The notes under the pieces are model-generated. The model saw only the letters and a list, made by a program, of their open reading frames with translations, was not told the DNA's origin and did not search any database. This document shows, in pieces, positions 1 through 10,953 of a DNA stretch of 64,000 nt (positions are counted from its first letter, which is position 1; the number at the start of each line of letters is the position of its first letter). The stretch comes from Aphelidium insulamus. Lineage: Eukaryota; Aphelidiomycota; Aphelidea; Aphelidiaceae. Location: positions 124,001-188,000 of the forward strand of contig JAZDSV010000013.1 in the NCBI GenBank assembly GCA_036784855.1. The letters run 5' to 3'. The position numbers and the translations under genes are program-made.

Positions 1-261
1 CATTCCCTCTAATTTGCTGCCGTCAACAAAAGCTTTGTAGTTATCTTGAGCGCTATTCTTCAGGGAAAAGAGTGTCGACCGCCAATCCGTGGCGGTCACC
101 ATTTGCTCACTTGATTCCCACATATCACCAACATATCGCTCCAATGCCTTTCGATATGTCGTTGCGAATGGTGTATCTTTGAAGGCCAGACCAAATAAAT
201 TGACAGGCACTGCATGAGCGCCGCTCCACCACAATGCCCACCATACTGCGTATATCATCAT
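1..261 (-). CDS. N-terminal part of a predicted secreted protein, cut by the window edge
   Basis: The frame is open from an ATG at 261 (a second ATG follows at 258) to the window edge, 87 codons without a stop. The first 20 or so residues are hydrophobic and Trp-rich (MMIYAVWWALWW...AHA), which looks like a signal peptide. The rest (LFGLAFKDTPFATTYRKALE...) matches no family I recognise. The real end lies outside the window. It could be the first exon of a longer gene. Confidence 0.45.
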   Translation of the reverse strand, partial: MMIYAVWWALWWSGAHAVPVNLFGLAFKDTPFATTYRKALERYVGDMWESSEQMVTATDWRSTLFSLKNSAQDNYKAFVDGSKLEGM

Positions 262-446
262 GTTTGTATGTATGACTGAAGAAAAAAGGGAAAAAAGCGC
301 AAAATATTCTTTCGCCGCTGGACGGCCTCTACACCAATAACGTAATGCGCGCAATTGCAAGTTGGCCAATCAAATCATTTGGAAATGTGGCGTTGAAATG
401 GAAGTGGCCAAATGCCCATCAGAGCAATCTGCAATCGCGCGTGATA

Positions 447-813
447 ATGTTCGCCTCGCCACCGATTGCAGTCTGCCTCGGCGCGCTTGCCGTCGCCGCC
501 GTAGGGGCACTGCGTATCGAAAGTCCATCGGTCGATCGCGATTCCAAAGGCATGTTTGTGGCGGCTCGTATGTGCCTTCACGGGCAACTCGCTTCAATCA
601 GTTGATTCGCTCATCGCTTTCCACCTGAAGGTCAGCGGTCACGAACCATTGAAAGTACGTCACGAAGTGCTCGATTCCGATTCCGATGAAACAATAATGA
701 CCCTCGCCAGTAATTGGGTACCGGTGCTACCCTCGATATCATCCCCACCTGATAAAGCAATATTAAGAAATATTAAGACATATGTATTGAACACACTATG
801 CAGACATTTCTGA
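447..813 (+). CDS. small predicted secreted protein, two exons
   Basis: The ATG at 447 opens a strong signal-peptide-like stretch (MFASPPIAVCLGALAVAAVG). A donor with GTATGT consensus at 568 and an acceptor at 601 (34-nt intron) join it in frame to a second exon ending at 813, giving about 110 residues. Without splicing the first frame stops at 606. The mature part is hydrophilic with an Asp/Ser run (DSDSDE). No family recognised. The intron is short for this window, so the model is tentative. Confidence 0.35.
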
Positions 814-833
814 GCAGTAAACACGTGGCGGCG

Positions 834-1374
834 TCAATTGCCGGCACCCAGGCCAACCACACGGCCGACAATGTTGTAGCGCCGCCTGAAATACGTTTCC
901 CAGTCATCGAGCACTTTTCTCTCCTCGCCACTGAGCGCGCCCTCGCTCTCATAGTCCCAGCGCGCGTCTTCTGCCTTCAATGAGCTCTTACCCAGTGCCA
1001 CGGAGGCGTCTCGCCCCGCAAACAGGTTGTACGAGTTGCCCGGGCCGTACATTTCGCGCTTGCCGGACACATCGAACACGGTGCCCTTCACCGCCACGTA
1101 GATGGGCAGCGCTGGGTCGGTGCCGTCGTGTCGCGCCAGCTGCTCCACGGTGATGGGATCATCGCGCGGTGGCAGCAGTGTGGCCGGGTCTGGCACCGCG
1201 AAAGGTCTGGGCGGCAGTGTGATTTGTGCGAGGCACAGATGGCATGAGCACGTACTTGGTGGGTGCATTGGACACCTGGTCCGCAGTGCTGTATGTCACT
1301 GTCATGTGCCGTAAGGCAATTGCACGTGCGATGTATGTCAATAGCAGCAATAGCAGCAGCACTACGACGGCCAA
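834..1374 (-). CDS. MAPR-family cytochrome b5-like haem-binding protein (Dap1/PGRMC-like)
   Basis: Membrane-associated progesterone receptor (MAPR) proteins are haem-binding, membrane-anchored partners of cytochrome P450s; fungal Dap1 supports the sterol demethylase Erg11. The C-terminal exon carries the family core: ITVEQLARHDG, IYVAVKGTVFDVS, then YGPGNSYNLFAGRDAS and a tail with LDDWETYFRRRYNIVG. A 49-nt intron (1207-1255) joins an upstream exon with a Leu-rich membrane segment (VVVLLLLLLLTYIARAIA), as expected for the N-terminal anchor. The exact start is unclear: the hydrophobic frame has no upstream ATG before a stop, so an extra 5' exon or an internal ATG must be used. The domain itself is well supported. 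Confidence 0.8.
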
Positions 1375-1504
1375 GGGGAGTGCGGGAATCTATAAGACTT
1401 GCTGAACTGAACTTGACAGTCAATTACGACTTGATTTCGACAACTGTTATTTGGTAGATATACAGGCAGCCAATATATTCAAGCAAATCACACAAAACTT
1501 TATG

Positions 1505-3040
1505 TCACAGCAACTTGTTGGCTTGTCGAGTGGCATTCGCCATTCTGGCGGCGGTGGTGCCCACCTTGGCGTCAATGTCTTGCAGCATACGGTTCTGCAC
1601 GTCCAGTTCATTGCCGATTGCGCGCCCCATCTCCTTCTGCCGCACAATGACGGACATTAGTTGGTCCAGCTGTTCGTCCTGCTCCTGTACCACTTGGTGC
1701 TGTTGGACCAGTAGTTGGGATGTGGGTAGGTCCCGTGTCTGCTCCGTCTCCTCCACGATGGGTATTTGCACGTTGCCGCCGCCGGCACCAAACACTCGAC
1801 GTCTGGACTGTGTTGATGACGGCGCCGAAGTTGCCGTGGATGCTGCGTTATATGACGATGATGCTGGGTAGCCAGCCGTGGATGGGCGACTAGTTCCCGG
1901 CTCACTTCCACCCGGGGATGCAGGCGCAGATATTCCAATGTTGCTTTCTGCGCCACTCAATAGGCGGTTGCGATCAGCAGTTGCCGTGTGCCTGTTTGCC
2001 AGGTCCTTTTGTAATCGATCACGTCGCAGCCTCACATTCTCCAACAAGTCTTGCCGCCTGAGCAACTCTCCCTCGGCACTGCCAGCAGATAAGTTAAGAT
2101 GTAGTATATACGGCACAGCACGTACACGGCAGCCGTCTCATCATTGTTGTTTAGCACGGTCGAGAGTTGCAATATGCGCTGAGATATGATGTGTACATTC
2201 TTGCGTGCGCTCAACGACTGTTCTTGCGCCGACTCTCCGCCCGCCAGTAGTCGGTCGCGGCCTTTAATGTTAATGCCACACATCAGCACTAAAAGTACAC
2301 GTGTACACACATAGAATGAGAGTCTGGGTCTCGTCGACAAGGGACTGCAACTGCCGCAAATCATCCAGCCACGTATCGGCGCTGACGGGGGCCAGCGAGG
2401 CGCTCTGCATCGGTGGTTGGTCACACATATCCTCCAACACACAGACACACTATCGACATACTCCACGCATGGCACTGCCGCTGCCGATGAATTGGCGCCA
2501 CTCGGCCGTCCTCCGCCACCGATCGTCCGGACTCTTGATTATTGCGACGGCATACGCTTCCAGGCCTAGTCTCCGCTGCTCCAGCTTCTCCGGAGACATC
2601 TGGTACTACGTTAGAGATTTGCGGTTCACCGGCTCACGTGAACCAGTACACCCACACACACCTTGCTGGACGGGACGATGGAGTACGATTTGGGCGGCAT
2701 GGGTGCCGGTGTGTGGTTTGGTGCCAGGTCCGCGAACCGCTGCACAAACTTTGCGGGCATCAGCATAGTGCTGGCTGGACGGATGCAGGCAGGCAGTCAG
2801 ATAGCATATTAAGCCACGTGCCTGCGTGTGCAAGGCATCAAAGTCCGAGTACCGTTTCCACAGCGCCCAGACGCGCGTGCTGGTGTACACCTCCATCTTG
2901 TACGCCTGAGAGAGTGCGGTAAGTATCTACACTGACCGGGACAGCATCATATGCAGTATAGAGCGCACCACATGCGGCTTGGGACGGTCTCGCAGCTCCC
3001 ACTGGCGAATGGCGATACTCTGCACGACGGTGTCTGACAT
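1505..3040 (-). CDS. PX-domain Qc-SNARE, Vam7-like
   Basis: Vam7-type proteins combine an N-terminal PX domain, which binds PI3P on vacuole/endosome membranes, with a C-terminal Qc-SNARE helix and no membrane anchor; they drive vacuolar fusion with the HOPS complex. Here exon 1 starts at 3040 (MSDTVVQSIAIRQWELRD) and splices to AYKMEV, then VWALWKRYSDFDALH, MPPKS and EKLEQRRLGLEAY, the usual PX blocks. The middle is low-complexity (Ser/Ala/Thr). The last 65 residues form a heptad SNARE helix (QVVQEQDEQLDQL...MLQDIDAKV) and the protein ends without a transmembrane segment, as in Vam7. At least five short introns are needed; inner boundaries are approximate. Confidence 0.75.
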
Positions 3041-3127
3041 GTGTATAATTTTTATATTATATATTTTTATATTTTATATACTATCTATGAATCTGCATAA
3101 TTTGTGATCACATCACTGCGCCTAATC

Positions 3128-4293
3128 TTAAATATACGGCATCGCGGCCAGTGCAAACGCGGCTACGAGTGCCTTGGCCACTCCAACCTGATCATATCTG
3201 CTATTGGAATCCGAGGCCATATTTGGCTCGTCTGTGTAGCTTGGGCCATACCGATACACCCTGTCACGGGCGTGATAGTACAGAAAATTTTCGTTCAACA
3301 ATATGGTGCCGTTCTGGTTTGTCCATTCGCCGAACCGCTGCATATTATATGGCGTAGCTTGTCTACTTGGAACATTCCACTGGAGCAAATCTGTGGTGTT
3401 GCTCAGTTTGAATAGCAAATTGTTCACCAGATACACTTGCTCATTGCCAAAAGCGCCAGTGGAAACGGTGAACGTCTGCACGTGAGAGTTGGTGACCGTG
3501 TCCCACTGCTCGACACCAGTAGACGGGGACACAATAAACATTGAAGTGCCATTGATCAATAGTTGCGTGGCATCATTTTTGCCAACTCCAAAAGTTTGAA
3601 CAAGCTTTCCGGTCTTTTTATCCCACTGGCACATGCTACCTGAAGGATCCGCCGCAAACAGTGACTTATCTTTCACCGCAAAAGGTCCGTTGGCGGCAAA
3701 GGTGTTGATCAAGTCTCCAGAGTCGATGTCCCACTGCTGGATCGAGCCATTGCCTGATTTTTTCTCGACAAATAAGCTTCTATCATCGACTTGGATACTT
3801 ATTGGCGTTCCAGTTTTCAGTTGCTGCATCAACTTGCCAGTGTTGGCATCCCACTGGCTGACCACGTCTTCGTTGCTGCGGCCCACAAAAAGCATGTCAG
3901 ACGCTGCATACATTGCGCTGACCTGCGAGCCCAGTGAATCTGCTACTTCTCCAATGTATTCATGCGACGGATCCAAGGAGTAATCCCATTGTTGCACAGC
4001 TGTTTTGTACGTGCCGTTGTGTTGCCACTGTCGATGACAGTGATCTCTGCAGTGGAAAACAGGCGATTTCTATCCAATGCCATTTTTTCCGCGCGGACCA
4101 CGCGTTTATCGTTTTCAGCAAAACACGCATTAGTTGTGCATTCTTGAATTGTGTATGGGCGGTTTACCTCGCGCACCATATCCCCCATTTCATATGTTGC
4201 AGTGTTTGTTTTGTGAAACCAATACGTGTTTGAATGGTCAGCGCAGACACTAGCGACACCGCTGGCGACAATAGCAAGTAGGACGTTCTTCAT
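3128..4293 (-). pseudogene. secreted beta-propeller-like protein, frameshifted tandem copy
   Basis: This is the downstream copy of the 4580-5761 gene and aligns with it along its whole length: signal peptide (MKNVLLAIVASGVASVCA), a Cys-containing N-terminal segment, repeated QWD/SQWD units typical of WD40- or PQQ-like propellers, and a hydrophobic C-terminus that suggests a GPI anchor. The reading frame changes near 4000-4010: the N-terminal frame runs into a stop near 3943, while the homologous continuation (VQQWDYS...EYIGEVAD) is in another frame. No intron fits there, so a 1-nt indel is the simplest explanation. It may be a real pseudogene or a sequence error; everything else is well preserved. 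Confidence 0.65.
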
Positions 4294-4579
4294 TTGAGCG
4301 ATATGTATGAGAGTATGATTAGAATCCGTAGTTGCCATCTGTTAGCTGTTACACAGCTTGCTTGATGCCGATTGGCGGAGAATGGCGGACAATATATATT
4401 GTCCTTTGGGACCCAGGACTCCAGATACTAAATGAAGCGTGCAAATAGCACTGTTCCACATTATACTAATTGTAAACTCAACAATGGCCAGACGAGGAGC
4501 TACATATCGTCAACATATGATGAATATTGGTGTAATATGTTTTTGAATTTTTATTTGGCCCGTGCTCTATACGAGGTAA

Positions 4580-5761
4580 CTAAATCGAAAAAAGTACTGC
4601 AAGCAATGCCGATGCGAATGCACACCCAGTTGCCGCCGATGCATCGGCTTTGGAAGTCGCCTCTGACATATTTGGCTCGACAGTGTAGCTTGGGCCATAC
4701 CTATATATCTCGTCGCGAGCGTGATAGTATAGGTACTTATCGTCCATCAATATCGTGCCGTTTGGGTTTGTCCATGTGTCAAACCGCTGAAGGTTGTATG
4801 GAGTAGCTTTTCCAGCTGGGACATTCCACTGAAGTAGGTCTGTATTGTTGCCGAGCTTGAATAGCAAGTGGTCGACAATAAAAACTTGCTCATTGCCAAA
4901 TTTACCAGTGGACACACTAAAGGTCTGCACATGCGAGTTCGTAATGATGTCCCACTGCTCAACTCCAGTGGACGGGGATACGACAAATATCGATGTGCCA
5001 TTCGCCAGCAGTTGAGTTGCGCCATCAGTTTTCACGTCAAAGGATCGTAATAGTTTTCCGGTTATTATGTCCCACTGGCAAATATTTCCGCTGGCGACAT
5101 TTGCTGCAAAGAGTGAGCCATCCTTTGCAAAGAGAGGACCTCTTGCCGAGTAGGTTCTTGTCATACGATTAGAACTAATGTCCCACTGCTGAATAATGGC
5201 GCTAACCGGCGTCATTTCGACAAATAAGCTGTCGCCGTCAACTTGCATGTCGGCCGGGGTCCCAGTGGCCAGTTGGTGCATCAGCTGTCCTGTTAAAGTG
5301 TCGTACTGACTAGTAACATTCAAATAATTTCTGCCAATGAATAGTAGTTTCGGAGTAGCGTACATTGCAGTGGTTTGCGACCCTTCTTTGTCGGCAACGT
5401 CACCTATGTACTCTCTATTTGGCGTGGAGGGAGAATGGCCAAACCATTCTTGTACGATTGACTTAAACGAAATATCACTAGCAGTTGTGATGCTAAGTTC
5501 AGCAGTGGAAAACAGATAAGAGCCGCCCACTATCATCTTCTCTGCCCGCACCGTACGCGCGCTGTTTGTCTGGTTGCATGCGCTGGTAGTGCACTGTGCT
5601 CCCGTGGTTTGGCTATTAACGTCGCGCACCATATTTCTCATTTTATATGTACCGCCTGCTGTCGGTTTGAACCAATACGCATAAGTCTGTGTGAGATCAC
5701 CAGCACTGCTGACACTAGCAATCAAGCCAGCAGCAATAGCAGCGTACGCGCAGCCTCTCAT
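4580..5761 (-). CDS. secreted beta-propeller-like protein, probably GPI-anchored
   Basis: Single-exon gene of about 393 residues starting at the ATG at 5761. The signal peptide (MRGCAYAAIAAGLIASVSSA) is followed by a segment with two close Cys (QCTTSACN), then at least five units of about 40 residues ending in QWD or SQYD (IIQQWDISSN, NICQWDIITGKLL, GVEQWDIITNSH, LLQWNVPAGK). This looks like a WD40/PQQ-type propeller in an extracellular setting. N-glycosylation sites are present. The C-terminus (ATGCAFASALLAVLFSI) is hydrophobic after a small-residue stretch, as in GPI-anchored surface proteins. The function is unknown; the neighbouring copy at 3128-4293 shows tandem duplication. Confidence 0.7.
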   Translation of the reverse strand: MRGCAYAAIAAGLIASVSSAGDLTQTYAYWFKPTAGGTYKMRNMVRDVNSQTTGAQCTTSACNQTNSARTVRAEKMIVGGSYLFSTAELSITTASDISFKSIVQEWFGHSPSTPNREYIGDVADKEGSQTTAMYATPKLLFIGRNYLNVTSQYDTLTGQLMHQLATGTPADMQVDGDSLFVEMTPVSAIIQQWDISSNRMTRTYSARGPLFAKDGSLFAANVASGNICQWDIITGKLLRSFDVKTDGATQLLANGTSIFVVSPSTGVEQWDIITNSHVQTFSVSTGKFGNEQVFIVDHLLFKLGNNTDLLQWNVPAGKATPYNLQRFDTWTNPNGTILMDDKYLYYHARDEIYRYGPSYTVEPNMSEATSKADASAATGCAFASALLAVLFSI

Positions 5762-6642
5762 CGAATACAAATGTAATCAAAATGCAGCAAGTTGGATGTG
5801 TCTCGCACTGGTTACACAAACTACTGTGCTGTGTGATTGGCCAATTCCTATGTAAGCAGGGCACCAAGGATGGCAACTCGGGGGCCCCTGGCGACAGTAA
5901 GGATGAGGACTGACGGAGCAGTGACTTAGAAACCTAAAACACCCGATTCGAACTTAAAGTGACTAGAATGCCTGACAGCGACCTCAACGACTCGACCTCG
6001 ACCGGCTCACACCTGTGCGTGAAGTCTAATTTAAATAAAGCAATGTTAAACTAATGTAAGTGTCGCGAGTCCATCTGAAGACAAACCAGCTGGATGACAA
6101 GTGACCTACTCGTCTTTTATCTTCAAGTTGTAAAAATGCAATTAGTGTTAACTAATAAGCTCACGATGTTACGACTTCATCTGTAAGGTGCCAAACTGGT
6201 TTTCCCAAGTGACACAACGGTGCAGTACTATGCTGTGCAATGCAGCATCTTGCAAGTATGCTGTATTACTGCCAGTCTGGTTGAAAATTTCCGCGGATGG
6301 GACATTATTTCATGCCCTTGGTATTAATGTTCTCGCGATGGTTCCAATCGACATGTTTACTGCCATTTTTTTCATTCCGTATTTTGTATTTATCGTCGTC
6401 ATACTCCGGAGTCCACTCCACAGGAACCATCAGCTTGAATGGGCCGAAAGTTCTGTGACATAAATGACGGACATTACAAAACAAGCTACTTCACATGTGA
6501 ACATGCCATGAATTTGTAACCCTGCCTGTGGGCAACATCGTCTTTCTTCTACAGATGCTCGAGGTATACGTGTTATGTACTTATCTCATAGCATATGTCA
6601 CATTACCCTGGTCTAGTGATTGGCGACGCCCAATAATCACCA
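5762..6642. other. intergenic stretch without a supported gene
   Basis: This is the divergent promoter region between the beta-propeller gene (leftward) and PAN2 (rightward). Only short open frames without ATG support or family similarity are present. No tRNA, hairpin or repeat stood out. Confidence 0.5.
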
Positions 6643-9600
6643 ATGAGCGGCAACAACTCGGCCACGCCTTCTCCGCAGCCGCCACAGCCCCCGGCGCCCA
6701 CATGGATAGAGAGGTCCCAGGGCTACCTACCTATACAAGCTACCCGAATTCAGTTTGACCCGCTCTACGAACTTTTGTGGTGCGGCAACCAGCATGTGCG
6801 TGACTGCGTGACGGCGATGTGTGCTCACCACCCACACGCCCCTACTTCATACATCATGTCCATAGGGCCGGCTGGAGTCCTTGATTATGGACCGAAGCCC
6901 CGAGCCGCCATTTGAACCGTCGTTTGCCATGCCGCTTTACACCCGCTTCCGTGGTCACATGAATCCGGTGCGGGGACTTTTGATCACGGAGCAGGGAGTA
7001 ATATCCATGGGCGCTACCACTCTGTACTGCTCCGTCCGCGGCGGCGGCATTGTCAAGTGGCAGATGCACAAGTAAGTTGGATATATTACTATTATATTAT
7101 ATTATATTAGTTGGATATTGTATGCTTGACGATGTGATAATCTTCGGCAGACCAGACGAGTTCAAGGACTTGTATGCTATAAGCGTTGGCCTGGGCACTG
7201 GCGAAGTTATTGTCGCCGGCAACCAAAAGGGCATCTGCGCCATACAGACAGAGACCGGGACTGTGGTGCGGCATGCAGACTGCGAGGATGGAGTGATGGT
7301 AATGCGGCGTGGCCGCTACCTCACATGCGGCAGTGTCAACGGACGCCTGTTACTGAAAGATGCGCGTACTCTGCGCACGGAACAAGTGCTGACTGCGTTC
7401 AATGGGGCCGTGATGGACTTGGACATTGTCGGAAACACTGTGGCCCTCTGCGGTCTCAGTCGCAAGTAGGTTTGACATTTATGTTCCTCATAGGAACAAT
7501 GTTGAATACAAATTCTTACTTACACACCAATTAGGATGATGCCAGAGCCAGTGGTGAAGTTGTATGACTTGCGGAATATGCAGGCGATGGAACCCATGGC
7601 CATCAGTGGCGACGGCAGTGCTTGTCCCAGCTACCTCGCATTCCATCCGAAAAGATCTGGTCAACTTATTACTCTGTCCCAGTCTGGCTTGCTCTCTTTC
7701 ACCAATATTGCCGATCCGTCCTCCGGAGTTGCACACCAGGTACTGGACAAGTATTTCATTTGTTTTGATTAATAATTATAATGAAATTAGATCGACTTGC
7801 GCGGACAACTGTGCATGGCCATGAGCGTGTCGTCCACCGGTGATCTAGTCGCCATGGCTGACACTTCTGCATGTGTGCGCGTGTGGCAAAGCAGCGAGGA
7901 GGCAGTGGTCAACAACTTCTCTCATCCAGTCGAGATTGCCACTCCCTATCTGCCAGAAGCGCCGATTCAGTGGAGTGACGACACGTACGCACAACATGTT
8001 TTGTATAAATCTAATTTTCGTCATGTAGACCTTTGAATATCGTCGGTATGCCGCACTATACGGAGCCGCTGCTGTCATCGCTGTGGCCAAGCAAGTACAC
8101 CGTGACAGTGGGTGCACCGCCAGTCAGAGTAGATGCGGCCGTACTGGAAAACATGAAAATGATTGACTTTGTGGGATATGCGCCGAATTTGCTCTACGGC
8201 AAGCGCTTACGCAACCAAGTTGTCTCACAGCAGGCAGCGGTGGCGTCGGGCAAGCGCTCACTCGAACCCAAGTTCCGCAGCGAGAAAGAGCGCGATTCTT
8301 TGCTGCTGCGCAAGAACAAGACAGACTACTTTGGTGGCGATAGCGCCGCATCATACACTGCCGGAATCCCCGACCGCTACCGAAAAGTTGAGATCAAGTA
8401 GGGCTTTTAGCAATTATCATTGTGATGTCTCATGTCAGGTATTCTCGGTTCGGGGTGGAAGACTTTGACTTTGCCTTCTTTAATCAGACTCGGTTCGGCG
8501 GACTGGAAACACATATTGTCAACTCGTACTGTAACGCGCTGCTCCAGCAACTTTACTTCACGGAGCCACTGCGCAAGATTGTCAACCATCACGTCGTGTT
8601 GGACTGCAAGAAAGAGTTTTGCCTGTCATGCGAAGTGTGTAACAATACAATGTATATGCAATCTAAACATTCCTAGTTGGCATTTCTAATTCGGATGCTG
8701 GACGACGCAAATGGACTCAACTGCCATGCGAGCAATTTGCTTCGCGCAGTGGCCACCATCCCTCAAGGTACATCATTATGCAATAGCGCCGATTATGTTG
8801 ACAATTGTTAGTGGAGGCCCTGGGACTGCTGGAGCCGCCACAGCCGTCGCCGGCCACCCCATACACACAGCTTATTCAGAGCTTTAATCGATTTATCTTT
8901 GAGAAGCTGAACCAAGAGTGTGCCATGGTGCACAATCCGGTGCTGCTGCGCGACGGCAGCGTCGATGAGCGCTGGTGCATGATTCAGCAAATGTTTGGCA
9001 TCCAGCTGCGCACCACAAGCAAGTGCCAGTGTCAGAGTCAAGTGGTGCGCGATCAGTGTCCATTTGCTCTCGACCTCGTCTACCCAAAAAAGGTATGCAT
9101 TTTTTTTCTGAGTACCTTCGTAAGCGTTCGTTAACTCTTGGAAGTCCACAATGTCTCCCAGCAAGTCGAGCGAGTTGCACAGCCGCACGTTTGCCGAAGT
9201 ACTGGAAAACAGCTTTCTCCGCGAGTCCGAGACCAAAGCCTGGTGCGACGCCTGCCAGAACTACATGCCCATCACGCAGACGAAACAAGTGCGCAATCTG
9301 CCCACGGTGATGCAGCTTAACTGTGGCGTGCTGGCCGAGGACGAGTCGCGGCTTTGGCGCAGCAAGGACGGCTACTTCAAGTTTGAAGAGGTCACGCTGG
9401 CCAATTGCATGAAGAGCTTCTCGTCGTTCCTGCCGCTGCAGATCCGCATCGGTATCTCCGAGACCGCGGTGGTGGTGGAGGAGTTCAATCCGTACAGCAG
9501 CAGTGGAGGCGGCGGCCTCAAAGTGCCACAGGAGCCTAAGACCGCTATGGCTGATGCGCGCGAGACTGCCGACTATGACTTGACGTCGCTAATCTGCCAG

Positions 9601-10931
9601 GTGGACGGCAATGGCCACGACCCGAACCATCTGGTGGCATTTATCCGCGTCCCGTTCGCCGACTCCAAGAACTCGCCGGTGTTGGGTGAGGGCGCGCCGG
9701 TGGAGGACACTAATGTGTCCGGGATGCAGTACCCGTGGCGCTGGTACCTTTTCAACGACTTTGTGGTGCGCGAGGTGACGCCGCACGAAGTGGTCCAGTT
9801 CCGCAGCAAGTGGAAGCAGCCGGCCGTGCTGCAGTTCACTCGCTCTGACATGCGTGAGCGCACAACACTCGACACGCTCACCTCCACCTTTGACAAGAAG
9901 GTGATCACGGAGGTGGATGACCGATTCTACGAAGGAATGTACCGCTACTCCAGCACGCAATCCCTGGTTGAGCCGCTGGCCATCGATGAACTGTCCGACA
10001 CCAAACCGCTTCTTATTGCACTGGACGCCGAATTCGTGGCACTTAGTCGGGTAATTAGTGTTTGTAAACGCCATATCGGCCTCGGTGTTAACACCATTAT
10101 TGTAGGAGGAGATGGAGGTACACAGCGACGGCACGCGGTCACTGGTGCGGCCGGTCCGCATGCATTTAGCGCGCGTAAGCGTGGTGCGCGGCGATGGTCC
10201 GCTGGAAGGCGTGCCGTTCATCGACGACTATATAAGCACATCGGAGCCCATCATCGACTACTTGACCGAGTACTCGGGCATCAAACCCGACGACCTGGAC
10301 CCAGTGCGGAGCCGGCACTCGGTCATACCGCTCAAGTCGGCGTACAAGAAGCTACGTGTGCTAGTGGATATGGGCTGTGTGTTTGTCGGGCACGGATTGA
10401 ACAAGGATTTCCGCACCATCAACATTCTGGTGCCGCGCGAGAACGTGGTAGACACCGTGGACCTATTCCGTCTGGAGGGACAGCGCAAGATTTCATTGCG
10501 CTTTTTGGCCTGGTACGCACTCGGCCGCGACATTCAAATGGACAGCCACGACAGTATTGAGGATGCCCGCATGGTGCGCGCTTGATGGCATGCAGATGTG
10601 TGTCTATTCACTGACATTGTAGGCGCTGTACTTGTACAAAAAGTATCTCGAACTGGAGGAGAACGGCCAGGTGCAAGAGTTTGTGGCGGCACTGTACAGC
10701 GAGGGTCGCAAACTGAACTGGAAACCGCCACACTGGCGCAAAGAGTCCAACAGCGGCATGAACGGCGGAGCGACAATGGGACACAACGGCGGCAATGGTG
10801 GCGGCGGTGAGTTCTACAGCCCGCTGCTCTCGGCCGCCTCCTTCCCGCCACTGGCCAAGGCACCATCATCCCAGCAGTCTCCACACGCGCACGGTGGTCG
10901 CCACCACGGCCATCAGCGGTACGGTAAATAA
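6643..10931 (+). CDS. PAN2: PAN2, catalytic subunit of the Pan2-Pan3 poly(A) deadenylase
   Basis: Pan2 trims mRNA poly(A) tails with Pan3. The gene starts at the ATG at 6643 and has about nine short introns. The order of parts is that of the family: an N-terminal WD40-type propeller ([38 protein letters not shown]); a linker with [10 protein letters not shown] and KNKTDYFGG; a catalytically dead ubiquitin-hydrolase-like domain ([19 protein letters not shown], then [13 protein letters not shown]); and the C-terminal DEDD exonuclease with [24 protein letters not shown] and HDSIEDARM, which carry the catalytic acids. The intron at about 10051-10106 lies directly after the first catalytic motif. 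The last exon adds a Gly/Asn-rich tail to the stop at 10929. The protein looks intact. Confidence 0.93.
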
Positions 10932-10953
10932 ATATGATTGTGCCAGTTGAAAT

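Noticed and set aside
6188-6463. Open frame of 91 codons with hydrophobic stretches upstream of PAN2
   Set aside because: It begins at a non-ATG codon, has no family similarity and lies in the PAN2 promoter region.
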